Shown in pieces: positions 53,607-62,587 of a DNA stretch of 64,000 nt (position 1 is its first letter; each line of letters opens with the position of its first letter). Source of the DNA: Tolypothrix brevis GSE-NOS-MK-07-07A (GTDB taxonomy: Bacteria; Cyanobacteriota; Cyanobacteriia; Cyanobacteriales; Nostocaceae); NCBI GenBank assembly GCA_019358985.1, contig JAHHIJ010000039.1, forward strand, positions 1-64,000. Reading direction: 5' to 3'. The position numbers and the translations under genes are program-made. The notes beneath the pieces are model-generated. The model ran no database searches. It was given only the letters and a program-made list of their open reading frames with translations, and was not told the origin of the DNA.

Positions 53607-55652
53607 TTAAACTTGCATTTCTGGTTTGCTGGCTTTTCTTTGAGTTTGTTTCTGGCGTTGCTTTGCAGTATCTTTATCAGTCTGGGCTTGGGTAGAGCGA
53701 GTTGATTGTTGATTGTCCAGTAGCGTTTCTATCTCACGCAGGGGGATGCTACACTGCAAAATCTCCGGGGGCTGCCCCGGTACTAAAACGGCATCAAGCA
53801 CTTGTTCATCGTTACGATTAGGGTTAAATCCTTGAAGTAGGCGTGTACCATTGGGCAGTTTTACTACTTCAAACTCGTACTTGACTTTGCCCTTTTCAGT
53901 CCAGGTGAATGTCGGTTCATCATTGCTGTTAAATCGGTTAGGTAGTTGTTCTTGAAATGTTTGAATTAATGCTTGGGTGCTGGCTTTGAGGGCGTATTCT
54001 TCTTTCGACTGTGGCAGTTTGCAGATGCCCGTCTTTTCATCAGGGCTGAGATTGTCTTGTGCGATCGCCCACTGTCCCTGAGTGCGAGTACCAGCAAAGA
54101 GTGTTTCACCTTGGGTATTTTCTAAGGCGATCGCTACGCCCAACCCAGGCATCGCTACTTGTTTGTCCTGTGCTTCCACCCATAAAGTTTTGTTACTGGA
54201 AATGGCGATACCTGCTTGGGGTGATTGGTCAAATAACTCACCAGCAACTTTGGCAAATCCAATTAAAGCATCGGCACAAGCTGCTTGTTGTTGCTGTGCT
54301 TGGCGTTTCGTCAGATGTTCTAAAATGTCAACATCTGCTGGTGGCTGGTTAGCAGAGTTAGGTTGGACAATATCTGCATCAGTTTCTGACTCAACAACAG
54401 TAGAATTATTCTGTGGTGCTGCCATCTGTTTTTCCAATCGGCTAATTACCATTTCTAAACGGTCAAGTCGCTTGGAAAGAACTTTCAGGTAGGCTTCAAT
54501 TTGGTCAAGCTGTTCACTGACGCTAGCATCCTTATTTAATTCAAATGGTTGTGATTGGTATTTGGGGTCTAGCTTGGAACCAAGATTGTCTACTTTAGAA
54601 CCGATTTTGGTAGCAGCTACAGCCAGTGGATTGTCTGCGGCTGATTCTTCAGATACAGTTTGAAAATCTTGAGACTTTTGAGACTCTGGTAAGTCTGGCT
54701 TTGCCTCTTGCAAGCGACTGGCTATGTTATCTACGCGGTCATTCTGCTGTTGCAGTTCTTTGAGAATTCGTTCAAGCCGCTTTTCATCAGCTTCGGCTGC
54801 TAGCTGTTCCAAAACACCTTGTCCCACCGCAATTCCCAGAGATGCCAGTTGTCCTGCTAATCCTGCTAAATTCACCCCATTCACTTCTCGTCCATTGGTG
54901 GCAGCTGTGGCACTTAAACGCGAAGCTTCGTCCAGAGGTTCTCTGGATTTGGAGTTTTTAGCAGCAGTTTTATTGGTATTAGCTCTGTTCTGAGTTTTAG
55001 AGGATGTTTTAGGCTGAGAATTACTTTGGGTTTTAGTTGAAGTTTTGGCTTGAGTTTTAGTTTGGGCTGCGCTAATACGACTAACAGATGGCTCGTCTTC
55101 TTCACCTAAGTCATCTAGGTCGTCTAGTTTAGTGTTGAAATCATCATTTAATAGGTCGTCTAGTTCGTCGTTTGTATCATCTATTTCTTCATTTTCTTCA
55201 TCTAAATCGAGCAGATCATCTTCTAATTCATCATCGAGTTCGTCTAGTTCTGTTTCAGCAAAACCGCAAATTTCAGCAATGTTAGAAGGGGTGAAGTAGT
55301 TTTCATCTTTGCTGGTAATTCCTTCGAGGTTTTTAATCAGGTACTTGCCACTGGTTCTATGGTTGGGATCATTGGTGAGGTAGAAACGATAGCCTCTAAT
55401 CTCGTCATCATCCCCACCTCCAACACAGAGTTCTACTGTGATGGGGGCTTTACCTGATTCCTGGCTGTAATTTTCTACATAGGCTTTAAAGTCTTCGTGG
55501 GACTGGATAGAATCATCCTGAATTGAGGATGCGATCGCTTTATCCAATGTGTTTTCAATATGGCGGAGTTTGCGGCGATCTGTCAGGTTTTCCCATGAAC
55601 GATTTTGAGAATTTTGTCTTTGCTTAGGTTTGGTCAGTGTTTTGGTAGCCAT
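53607..55652 (-). CDS. Large acidic unknown protein of the conjugation operon
   Basis: 681 aa, no membrane span. An N-terminal globular part (SWENLTDRRKLRHIENTLDKAIAS, ENYSQESGKAPITVELCVGGG), then a highly acidic stretch (residues about 135-190, ELDDELEDDLLDLDEENEE), then a Ser/Thr/Lys linker, a coiled coil near 375-420, and a C-terminal domain of about 200 residues (QVAMPGLGVAIALENTQGE, FTWTEKGKVKYEFEVV). No relaxase or ATPase motif. It is first in the operon, 22 bases before the pilin-like gene. It could be a relaxosome or chaperone factor. Confidence 0.6.
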   Translation of the reverse strand: MATKTLTKPKQRQNSQNRSWENLTDRRKLRHIENTLDKAIASSIQDDSIQSHEDFKAYVENYSQESGKAPITVELCVGGGDDDEIRGYRFYLTNDPNHRTSGKYLIKNLEGITSKDENYFTPSNIAEICGFAETELDELDDELEDDLLDLDEENEEIDDTNDELDDLLNDDFNTKLDDLDDLGEEDEPSVSRISAAQTKTQAKTSTKTQSNSQPKTSSKTQNRANTNKTAAKNSKSREPLDEASRLSATAATNGREVNGVNLAGLAGQLASLGIAVGQGVLEQLAAEADEKRLERILKELQQQNDRVDNIASRLQEAKPDLPESQKSQDFQTVSEESAADNPLAVAATKIGSKVDNLGSKLDPKYQSQPFELNKDASVSEQLDQIEAYLKVLSKRLDRLEMVISRLEKQMAAPQNNSTVVESETDADIVQPNSANQPPADVDILEHLTKRQAQQQQAACADALIGFAKVAGELFDQSPQAGIAISSNKTLWVEAQDKQVAMPGLGVAIALENTQGETLFAGTRTQGQWAIAQDNLSPDEKTGICKLPQSKEEYALKASTQALIQTFQEQLPNRFNSNDEPTFTWTEKGKVKYEFEVVKLPNGTRLLQGFNPNRNDEQVLDAVLVPGQPPEILQCSIPLREIETLLDNQQSTRSTQAQTDKDTAKQRQKQTQRKASKPEMQV

Positions 55653-56054
55653 AGGTACTCAAAGCTGATTGCCTTAAGAGTTAACCTAACAAGACTTGAT
55701 CTGCAAACAGCTAGACCAAATGGCGATTTATAAGTTGTCCAGTTGGCTAATATTGAGAGTTAGCAGTTTTATGAACAAATATCCTCAAGCTACTTTTCTC
55801 ATATGACTCAGAATAAACGATGAATCTGAAAAAAAAGTTACCAGCAGTGATCTATATTATTGTAAACATTTATCAGAACTGCGCGCTTTGCATAATTGTA
55901 TTAATATTATGTAGGTAATTAACAGTAAAAGTACTAAAGATGCTATTGTTCAAAGTGTGAAAAATGCTAAAATCTACATCAGGATACAAAACGTCCCCAG
56001 AAGATATTTTTGTGCCGAATGCGGAGATTTGGATGTGTTGGAGGAGTTGCTAGG
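55653..56054. other. Intergenic region upstream of the conjugation operon
   Basis: About 400 AT-rich bases between the divergent conjugation operon (-) and the Rpn gene (+). It must hold both promoters, but no clear motif or repeat stood out. Confidence 0.5.
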
Positions 56055-56951
56055 ATGATTGACCATGACAGGCTTTTCAAAGAATTAATATCTACATTCT
56101 TTGTTGAGTTTCTCGATTTATTCCTGCCTCAAGTAGCCAGCCAAATAGACCGCGATTCTATCCAGTTTTTACCCCAAGATGTATTTACTGATGTCACATC
56201 TGGGGAAAAGAAAGAAATTGATTTGCTGGCGCAGGTGCGTTATCAGCAACAAGATACTTGTTTTTTAATTCACGTTGAAAATCAATCTTATACTGAGACA
56301 GCATTTGCGAAGCGGATGTTTAAGTATTTTGCGCGTCTCCATGAAAAATATGATTTAGCGATTTACCCAGTTGTGATTTTCTCCTTCGACGAACCAAAAC
56401 GTGCTGAACCTCAAAATTATCGTGTCACGTTTCCCGATTTAAAGGTGCTGGAATTTCAGTTTGCAGCAATTCAATTAAATCGCCTAAGTTGGCGGGATTT
56501 TCTAGCGCAACACAATCCAGTCGCAGCGGCGTTGATGGCCAAGATGAATATTGCGGTGTCAGAACGTCCGCAGGTGAAGGCAGAATGTTTGCGGTTGCTA
56601 ACAACTTTAAGGTTAGACCCAGCGCGGATGCAATTAATTTCGGGGTTTGTTGATACTTATTTACGGCTGGATGATACTGAGAAGCAGGTTTTTCAAGCGG
56701 CTATTAGTACAATGGGGTTAGATGAACGGGAGGAAGTTATGGAAATTGTTACCAGTTGGCAACAGGAAGGTGCGGAAGCCGAACGAAAAAAAGTCATTTC
56801 AGGGCTTTTGAAGTTACGATTTGGTAATTTAGATACTGATTTAGAAGGCATTATTCCATCTTTGTTACAGTTGTCACCAGATGAATATTTGGGCTTAATA
56901 TTACAGGCTGACCGTGAGGAGTTATTATTGCGTTTTCTAGGACAATCGTAA
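56055..56951 (+). CDS. Rpn-family recombination-promoting nuclease/putative transposase with DUF4351
   Basis: 298 aa from the ATG at 56055, chosen over 56010 because GGAG precedes it and because the family starts MIDHDRLFKELI. The N-terminal PD-(D/E)XK Rpn-type nuclease has FTDVTSGEKKEIDLLAQV and FLIHVENQ (catalytic D and ExQ in place). The C-terminal DUF4351 (RKKVISGLLKLRFGNLDTDL, then LLQLSPDEYLGLILQADREE) is present. Rpn proteins are DNA endonucleases that raise recombination. The end of the gene is duplicated twice just downstream. Confidence 0.85.
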   Translation: MIDHDRLFKELISTFFVEFLDLFLPQVASQIDRDSIQFLPQDVFTDVTSGEKKEIDLLAQVRYQQQDTCFLIHVENQSYTETAFAKRMFKYFARLHEKYDLAIYPVVIFSFDEPKRAEPQNYRVTFPDLKVLEFQFAAIQLNRLSWRDFLAQHNPVAAALMAKMNIAVSERPQVKAECLRLLTTLRLDPARMQLISGFVDTYLRLDDTEKQVFQAAISTMGLDEREEVMEIVTSWQQEGAEAERKKVISGLLKLRFGNLDTDLEGIIPSLLQLSPDEYLGLILQADREELLLRFLGQS

Positions 56952-57158
56952 ATGGAAATGGTAACGAGTTGGGAACGAGAAGGTATCCAGAAAGAACGAC
57001 GGGCAACTATTACTAAGATTTTAAAGCTGCGCTTTGGGGACATCGATGCTTCTTTAGAAGGCATTATTCCCGCTTTGTTACAATTGTCCCCCGATGAATA
57101 TATGGATTCACTCTTGCAAGCTGACCGTGAGGAGTTATTATCGCAGTTTCAAGGGTAA
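56952..57158 (+). pseudogene. First extra copy of the DUF4351 end
   Basis: 68 aa starting MEMVTSWEREG and matching the last 70 residues of the Rpn protein (ITKILKLRFGDIDASLEGII, LLQADREELLSQF). It is in the same frame and begins at the base after the Rpn stop codon. It may be translated by reinitiation; it may also be a dead remnant of tandem duplication. Confidence 0.6.
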
Positions 57159-57164
57159 TCGTAA

Positions 57165-57371
57165 ATGGAATTTGTGACCAGTTGGCAAGAGGAAGGTGCA
57201 GAAGCCGAACGAAGAAAAGTCATTTCCGGGCTTTTGAAGTTACGATTTGGTAATTTAGATGCTGAGTTAGAGGCGATTATTCCTCAATTAATGCAGTTAT
57301 CTAGGGAAGAATATCTTGGCTTACTTTTACAGGCTGACCGTGAAGAATTATTATCGCGGTTTCAAAGGTAA
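57165..57371 (+). pseudogene. Second extra copy of the DUF4351 end
   Basis: 68 aa starting MEFVTSWQEEGAEAERRKVI, closer to the Rpn protein than the first copy. It is in the same frame again, after TAA-TCG-TAA. Both extra copies keep ATG and stop, so small DUF4351 proteins could be made. Confidence 0.6.
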
Positions 57372-57431
57372 TCGTAATTTAAGAAAAGTGGGTGTGTTAT
57401 TTAGTATATTTACAGAATCTCCTTTGCTACT

Positions 57432-58463
57432 TCAGTTCAACTCAATATTATGACTGCTAATATGGTGTCCATTGTGTGATAACTCATGTTTTCTGTGAGC
57501 TAATCGTTCCCTCTCTAAAATCATCGCTTCTAGCTCACTGGCACGTTCTTCTGAAAGTGGAAATATCTCCTCACCCGTCTGGAGATTGCCTCGACAAATC
57601 GTCCGCTTATCTTCATTTCGTACAATAAAATCACCACTGGGTTGCACATAAGCAGTCCAATGGCTACCAATCTTAAACTGCTCAATTTCATTACTTGCAG
57701 ATTGATTGGCTTGTCGCTGTTCGTAGGTAGTAGCGATCGCTCCTACCAAATTATCAAACATTTCCTTACGCCAGAGTTCACGGTGAATGGCTCGGAATTG
57801 CCCAGCAGTATCTAACTTTGGTTCTGATTCCGGTAATGGAACTTCTGGCAGATTGATTGACTCAGGATTAACTTTGAGGATAATACTAGAGCCATCTGGT
57901 TGCAAAGTAGCTGCAAATGTAGCACCAATCGGCAGTTTCGGACTATCAGGAGCAAAAGTACCTAAATTCTTACCATCAATCTGTAATATTGGTGTACCGT
58001 TGTAACGATAAAACTCTGGGTGTGATTCGGGTAACTCAAAAACTCCCACTTCCAGAGTAACGCTGCGCTTTTTCCATTGCTTACTAGCAAAGTTTTCATT
58101 GGCGAAGTCATTGTATTTGATACCCAACACTTTAATTTCATCAAACTGAAAATCCTGAAGCTGTTGACATACTTCCTCTGTAAACAGGTTATATGCCAAA
58201 GCACCAACACCTGAATCCTGACGTGATGTTGCCCAACTATGATCTGCTGGAGGAATAATTCTTAAGTCCTTGGGGATATTAAGTTCATCTAAATCGTTAA
58301 TGTTTTCGCCAAATTTAGCTGCTAATTTATCAATTACTTTGGGGGATAAGTCTAATGGAGTAATCCTTTCCTTGAAACCATATTCGACAGTTAGAAAAGT
58401 ATAGTTATCAAGCTGCTGAGGTAAATGATGGGAGATATTCGAGTAGCAATTATTGAAGACCAC
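57432..58463 (-). CDS. Unknown 343-aa protein
   Basis: Not recognised. It is soluble. Residues 70-215 contain a compact domain (LRIIPPADHSWATSRQDSGV, GTPILQIDGKNLGTFAPDSP, GATFAATLQPDGSSIILKVN) that is strand-rich. A helical linker follows (FRAIHRELWRKEMFDNLVGA), then a small beta part (WTAYVQPSGDFIVRNEDKRT). The start at 58463 makes its first codons overlap the response regulator gene on the other strand by 39 bases. No alternative ATG exists before the conserved-looking part. It may be plasmid-specific. Confidence 0.6.
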   Translation of the reverse strand: MVFNNCYSNISHHLPQQLDNYTFLTVEYGFKERITPLDLSPKVIDKLAAKFGENINDLDELNIPKDLRIIPPADHSWATSRQDSGVGALAYNLFTEEVCQQLQDFQFDEIKVLGIKYNDFANENFASKQWKKRSVTLEVGVFELPESHPEFYRYNGTPILQIDGKNLGTFAPDSPKLPIGATFAATLQPDGSSIILKVNPESINLPEVPLPESEPKLDTAGQFRAIHRELWRKEMFDNLVGAIATTYEQRQANQSASNEIEQFKIGSHWTAYVQPSGDFIVRNEDKRTICRGNLQTGEEIFPLSEERASELEAMILERERLAHRKHELSHNGHHISSHNIELN

Positions 58464-59144
58464 AGCTTAACGCGGATTGGGATGCGTAGTTCTCTCAACG
58501 AGCAAGAAGGTATTCAAGTCGTGGGTGATGAAGCTACAGCGGACAATGGGTTGAAACTGCTCCAAAGTACAAAACCAGACATAGCGATCGTTGATATTGG
58601 CTTGCCGGATAGAGACGGAATATGGCTGGTGCAGCAGTTTCGGGAATCTCTAGTATCGCAAACAGCAGCACAGACTAAAGTCATGATGCTCACTTCCTTT
58701 GCCAAGGAGCAGATGGTACTGGCAGCGTTTGCAGCCGGGGCAGACTCTTACTGTGTGAAGACAATTAAGTTCGAGTTGTTGCTGGAAGCGCTGCACATGA
58801 CCCATGAAGGTCAGTCGTGGATTGACCCAGCGATCGCTCGTATTGTTCTTAAACATACTCGTCAAGGAGCGGCGGCGGTAAAACCGAATGCTACTCAGAC
58901 GGTGACAATCTCTGCAATTGATCTAGAGCAAGCAAGCATTCTGCAAGCAGATCCATTGACAAATCGGGAACTGCAAGTCTTGGAGTTAATTGTCCAAGGC
59001 TATAGCAATAACGAGATTGCCCAGAAACTCTATCTCAGCTTGGGAAGTGTAAAAGTATATGTGCGTGGGGTTTTGAACAAGCTTTGTGCAAGCGATCGCA
59101 CTCAAGCAGCTGTATTAGCGTTGCGGGCTGGTTTGCTCAATTGA
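58425..59144 (+). CDS. NarL/FixJ-type response regulator
   Basis: 239 aa. The receiver domain (IRVAIIEDHSLTRIGMRSSL; phospho-Asp in DIAIVDIGLPDRDG at about residue 57; MMLTSFA; YCVKTIKFE with the conserved Lys) is followed by a LuxR-type HTH (LTNRELQVLELIVQGYSNNE, IAQKLYLSLGSVKVYVRGVL). It binds DNA after phosphorylation. No histidine kinase is next to it. The start may be 58425 or 58428. It could control the divergent gene, since the 5' ends overlap. Confidence 0.88.
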   Translation: MMGDIRVAIIEDHSLTRIGMRSSLNEQEGIQVVGDEATADNGLKLLQSTKPDIAIVDIGLPDRDGIWLVQQFRESLVSQTAAQTKVMMLTSFAKEQMVLAAFAAGADSYCVKTIKFELLLEALHMTHEGQSWIDPAIARIVLKHTRQGAAAVKPNATQTVTISAIDLEQASILQADPLTNRELQVLELIVQGYSNNEIAQKLYLSLGSVKVYVRGVLNKLCASDRTQAAVLALRAGLLN

Positions 59145-59148
59145 AGTC

Positions 59149-59170
59149 ACTGTACAATTGCTACTGTACA
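59149..59170. repeat. Two copies of ACTGTACA
   Basis: ACTGTACA at 59149-59156 and 59163-59170, 14 bases apart, each containing the palindrome TGTACA. They stand just after the response regulator stop and might be a regulator site or terminator part. Confidence 0.35.
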
Positions 59171-59227
59171 GTACTTGGTTGTTAAGTTGAGAGGGGAGCG
59201 ATGTCTACGACGGTCACTGAGCTTTGT

Positions 59228-59320
59228 CGTACCACTTCCCTACGGGACGCTACGCGAACGTGGAAGCAAGCTACGAGCAGCGTCTCGTAGAGAAGTGCGG
59301 GCTACGCCTACGCGCAGGAT
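59228..59320. repeat. Small dispersed repeats at the end of the ThiF gene
   Basis: CCTACGGGACGCTACGCGAA, GCAGCGTCTCGTAGAGAAG and GGCTACGCCTACGCGCAGG in a row, GC-rich and palindromic. The ThiF stop codon at 59308 lies in the repeat, so the last residues of ThiF come from it. Confidence 0.65.
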
Positions 59321-60216
59321 TGACCGAGGAGAATCGCCTGCATAATACTGGCTTGCGTTGTATACAGGGATTTTCCGCTACCACTCTCTAAGTCGAAATA
59401 AGTAGCAAATCGTCGTAGTTTCCCCGCCGTCAATTGCAATAAATAATCAAAGGCTTCCGCAGCAACTCGCTGGTTAATGCTCAAGGACTGGCTATTAAGC
59501 AAGGCCATTTGTTCACAGGACAAGTTGTTGTCTGCCAACTCTTCTGGTTGTGAAACCAGTAGGTCAGGTTGCTGTATAGTTGGCGCAGGTAAGCGAAAGC
59601 AGCCTAAAGCCTCGAAATCATAGTCATTGGGGTTAGTAGACAGATGGGAACCTAACAGTACCTGACCACTGCGTTTGGAATTGCCGCAATCTAAATGCCA
59701 AACGTGAGGCGCAGGGCGATGAGTGTTGTGCTGAAGTACTTGGGTAATTGACTCTCTGGCTTTGGCATTATCTACGCAAGCCGTGACAACAATTAGGGTA
59801 TTGTAACTGGGGACAATCCATTCGGGTCGGAAAGGTTGAGCGATCGCTGTAACTTCCATCTTCCAAGCCAGAGAGTAGCGCAGCGCCAGGGTTTTGGCTT
59901 TGTTGAGTCCGATTTCTGCATCACAGAAGCACTGGCGTAAAACGTTAGCTGACTCAACATGATCCGGGTCAACAAAGTAGAGTTTCACCTGTTTACCTTG
60001 CTGAGAAAGAACTCTGCCTAACCGAACCAAAGAAGGAGCCAACCAAGAACCAGTACCGCCGCACCCAACTAGCCACAGTTCTATCTTCGAGTAGTTGACA
60101 GTCACGACAGGAGAAGCATTTGCCAAATCAAGATTTAGCTCTATAGTACAGTTGGTTAAATTGATACAGTTATCGGTGAGGGAACAGGCATTTGCTAAAG
60201 TGAAATTCACCTCCAT
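59308..60216 (-). CDS. PRTRC system ThiF family protein (E1-like)
   Basis: 302 aa. ThiF/E1-like adenylating enzyme: nucleotide-binding LWLVGCGGTGSWLAPSLVRLG at about residue 48, the acidic strand YFVDPDHVESANVLRQCF, and TACVDNAKARE. It has the PRTRC pattern HLDCGNSKRSGQVLLG. E1-like enzymes activate the C-terminal glycine of ubiquitin-like proteins as an adenylate. It is last in the cassette, overlapping protein A by 10 bases. Its final six residues or so come from the dispersed repeat. Confidence 0.85.
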   Translation of the reverse strand: MEVNFTLANACSLTDNCINLTNCTIELNLDLANASPVVTVNYSKIELWLVGCGGTGSWLAPSLVRLGRVLSQQGKQVKLYFVDPDHVESANVLRQCFCDAEIGLNKAKTLALRYSLAWKMEVTAIAQPFRPEWIVPSYNTLIVVTACVDNAKARESITQVLQHNTHRPAPHVWHLDCGNSKRSGQVLLGSHLSTNPNDYDFEALGCFRLPAPTIQQPDLLVSQPEELADNNLSCEQMALLNSQSLSINQRVAAEAFDYLLQLTAGKLRRFATYFDLESGSGKSLYTTQASIMQAILLGQSCA

Positions 60217-60899
60217 AGCTTCTCCATCACATTTACAGGCGGTACATCGGTACTGTAAAATTTGCAGCCAGATGAAAGTGAGACATCAACCATAAAAAAG
60301 TCTCGGTCGATGTCAAACACTGCTCTAGCAGGTACATCCCAACAGTGGCGAAACAGTCCAACCCGTATTTTAATCTCTGGTTTGAGGGTATTAACTCTAC
60401 CTAGTACCCCATAAATGCGAAAGCCAGATTCGTCAGCATTATCAGTGGTAGAGAAAAAGGCAGGTAAGGAACCGTGGGAATGGATGTCCACAGCCGCTTT
60501 CTGGTGGGAAGAGTCACTACCAGAATGAGTTGGCTGGCAGCTAGTTGGAGTTTGAATTTGCTCTGGGACTTGTAAATCCCAGTCTGCATCAGTACAGTGG
60601 AGGTGAAAGAGAATTTCATGGAATTGATTGCCAGCTTGATAACTCGACCGCCACATTTCCAGTAGTAGCGGTTTGGGAATTAAGGGAATGACTTTGAGAT
60701 AAGGTGTTAGGTGAGGTAGCCCTTTGATAGTTTGGGAACACAAGCAAATAGGCATTAATACCTCTATGCCAGGACGAATGGCTCTAGCAAAGATGCCATT
60801 TCCGGCATAAAGGTACTCTAATCCACTGCTCGTGTGTGTTGGCAGAGATGAAGTTGTGACAATTTTGTAACCAATAATACCTTCAAGTAATGGGTTCAT
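60207..60899 (-). CDS. PRTRC system protein A, JAB-type peptidase
   Basis: 230 aa from the ATG at 60899 (the longer frame from 60953 would overlap protein B by 71 bases). It holds the JAMM/MPN metal motif VDIHSHGSLPAFFSTTDNADE at about residue 133-153: H-x-H, then S-x2-D, typical of Zn isopeptidases that remove or trim ubiquitin-like tags. PRTRC protein A is this family. It probably processes the ubiquitin-like protein C encoded upstream. Confidence 0.8.
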   Translation of the reverse strand: MNPLLEGIIGYKIVTTSSLPTHTSSGLEYLYAGNGIFARAIRPGIEVLMPICLCSQTIKGLPHLTPYLKVIPLIPKPLLLEMWRSSYQAGNQFHEILFHLHCTDADWDLQVPEQIQTPTSCQPTHSGSDSSHQKAAVDIHSHGSLPAFFSTTDNADESGFRIYGVLGRVNTLKPEIKIRVGLFRHCWDVPARAVFDIDRDFFMVDVSLSSGCKFYSTDVPPVNVMEKLWR

Positions 60900-61641
60900 C
60901 GAGGATTTCCTGCACAAGCATAGCGACACTTTTCTGATTGCCGATAGGCACAAGGTCAGATACAGGATAGGTTGCGCGTCTACATCTTTTGTGCAGTTTT
61001 AGAAGTTGCTGGCGAACATCGTTGCGGTATTTTTGTGATTTCCTTATTGTTAAATGGTTGGTGAAAATACTGGAAATAAACAAATTCCAAGCATGGTTAA
61101 TTGATAGACCATTAGCAGCAGGTGGTTCGTTCACTCCCCAACACACCTGTCCAGAACTGTAGACATTGGGTAGTGGCACATGAAAGGCTGGTGCTTGAGG
61201 AGTAAACTCCTGTTCTTGAATTGCCCAAACCCAATATTTTAATCCCTTGCCCACAAACACCATTGCAGGTAGCGGAACGGTTAAAGAACCAAGTTCATCG
61301 CAATTGATCGTATGAGTGGTTATTGGTATAAATTTCACCAAATATGTGTCTGTACTATCCGTACCCCAGCGCACAATTCCTGGTTCCATCCAACCAGTAT
61401 CAATTGGTTCACTGCTGAAAGCAATTCTCAGGGCTGCGGGTGAGATACATTTGTAAATATGAGCATCGGCAATTTCTTTGTCTCGGTGATGGAAGATGTA
61501 AATGCCATCTAAAAACAGCAATTCCGCTTGAATTACTGGAGATTTTCGGGGATGGTCTGCCAAAATTGCTTGTAAAATCTCGCCTGATAAAACTGCTGTC
61601 GATGTGGTTTCAATTAACGTGGTTTCGATGCTTGTTTCCAT
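60883..61641 (-). CDS. PRTRC system protein B (E2-like)
   Basis: 252 aa from the ATG at 61641 (preferred to 61689, which overlaps the F-like gene by 76 bases). It fits PRTRC protein B/Prok-E2_D: GWMEPGIVRWGTDSTDTYLV, KFIPITTHTINCD, HVPLPNVYSSGQVCWGVNEP with the Cys in QVCWG likely taking the place of the E2 active cysteine. It would accept the activated ubiquitin-like protein from ThiF and pass it on. Overlaps with both neighbours show tight coupling. Confidence 0.75.
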   Translation of the reverse strand: METSIETTLIETTSTAVLSGEILQAILADHPRKSPVIQAELLFLDGIYIFHHRDKEIADAHIYKCISPAALRIAFSSEPIDTGWMEPGIVRWGTDSTDTYLVKFIPITTHTINCDELGSLTVPLPAMVFVGKGLKYWVWAIQEQEFTPQAPAFHVPLPNVYSSGQVCWGVNEPPAANGLSINHAWNLFISSIFTNHLTIRKSQKYRNDVRQQLLKLHKRCRRATYPVSDLVPIGNQKSVAMLVQEILDEPIT

Positions 61642-62438
61642 AGTTTTAGTAGGATTTGAGCATGAGGTTTTAAGTCTGCTTTTAACCAATCTATTAAGTT
61701 AGCTGCACAGTTCAGCAATCGGTCAGCTTGCTGCCATTTTCTGGTAAGAAAATCAATAGATGCTTTTGACCAAGGTAAAAAGGTGCGGTCAGGTTGGTAG
61801 TAATAATCGCCTGCGTACTCGTCCAACCAGAGGTTTTTAGTTTCATGGTCTAGCAGCTTTAAAGTTAAAGGCAGAAACTTTAAAGGATTATCTAAGTGAT
61901 GACACTGCCGTTTCAGTTTTTTGTGGTCAATTTTGTCTGGGTGGTCGATGTCACTGTACGTAATTTCGTAAATTGCAAATTCACTATCAAACCAATCGCT
62001 ACCTTCTGGGTCTATGTCATCAAGCCAACAGCGACCATTATGGCTAAAAGGTAAAAGTAATTGCCAACCGTCTTTAAGATGTTCAATTTCTCCATCCATT
62101 GTCCAGTCAATACCCATTGGCGTAATAGGAATGCTGTGCAATCTTTGTTCGTAGGCTGTTTCTACAGTCCAGTGAGATAACGGAAACAGATGAGTGTAAA
62201 TCAGTACAATGAATTCCAGTTCTCTGGGACTATGGCAATCTACATCTGTAGGTGGGTAAATAGGAGCTTGGCTGGCTTTCCATTCAGTGGGAAAATAGTG
62301 CTGATACAGTGCTAGTAAGGAGTAAATGTTGAGTTGGGTTTCCAGATAATCAAGTGATTCTGTGGCATCTAAGGTAAATTGGCACTGATAAAGACTATAG
62401 ATTGCCTCTGCCATACTGAGGGGTACGAGATGAGACAT
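61614..62438 (-). CDS. PRTRC system protein F-like
   Basis: 274 aa. It is rich in Trp and aromatic residues (GIDWTMDGEIEHLKDGWQLL, GSDWFDSEFAIYEITYSDID). It is placed where PRTRC protein F occurs, between C and B. No single diagnostic motif was seen, so the name rests on position and size. The role of F is unknown. Confidence 0.5.
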   Translation of the reverse strand: MSHLVPLSMAEAIYSLYQCQFTLDATESLDYLETQLNIYSLLALYQHYFPTEWKASQAPIYPPTDVDCHSPRELEFIVLIYTHLFPLSHWTVETAYEQRLHSIPITPMGIDWTMDGEIEHLKDGWQLLLPFSHNGRCWLDDIDPEGSDWFDSEFAIYEITYSDIDHPDKIDHKKLKRQCHHLDNPLKFLPLTLKLLDHETKNLWLDEYAGDYYYQPDRTFLPWSKASIDFLTRKWQQADRLLNCAANLIDWLKADLKPHAQILLKLWKQASKPR

Positions 62439-62587
62439 ATTTTGTACAACTCATTATTATGGGGTCGGAATTGAAAAACAAAGAGACAGAGGTAGGGTAT
62501 GGGATCTACTTCAGTCGAAATGCAAACTGCTGTAATGTGGACAATCATTTATCCCTCAAGTCAATTTCCAACTCCTTTTATCAGCAC

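Noticed and set aside
43120-55652. Full mobility claim for the element
   Set aside because: No relaxase, VirD4, VirB11 or origin of transfer was found in the window, so only the secretion part is supported.
59149-59170. End of a Tn7-like or CRISPR-associated transposon (TGTACA near TGAC)
   Set aside because: No tnsB, tnsC, tniQ or Cas12k genes and no further end repeats were seen.
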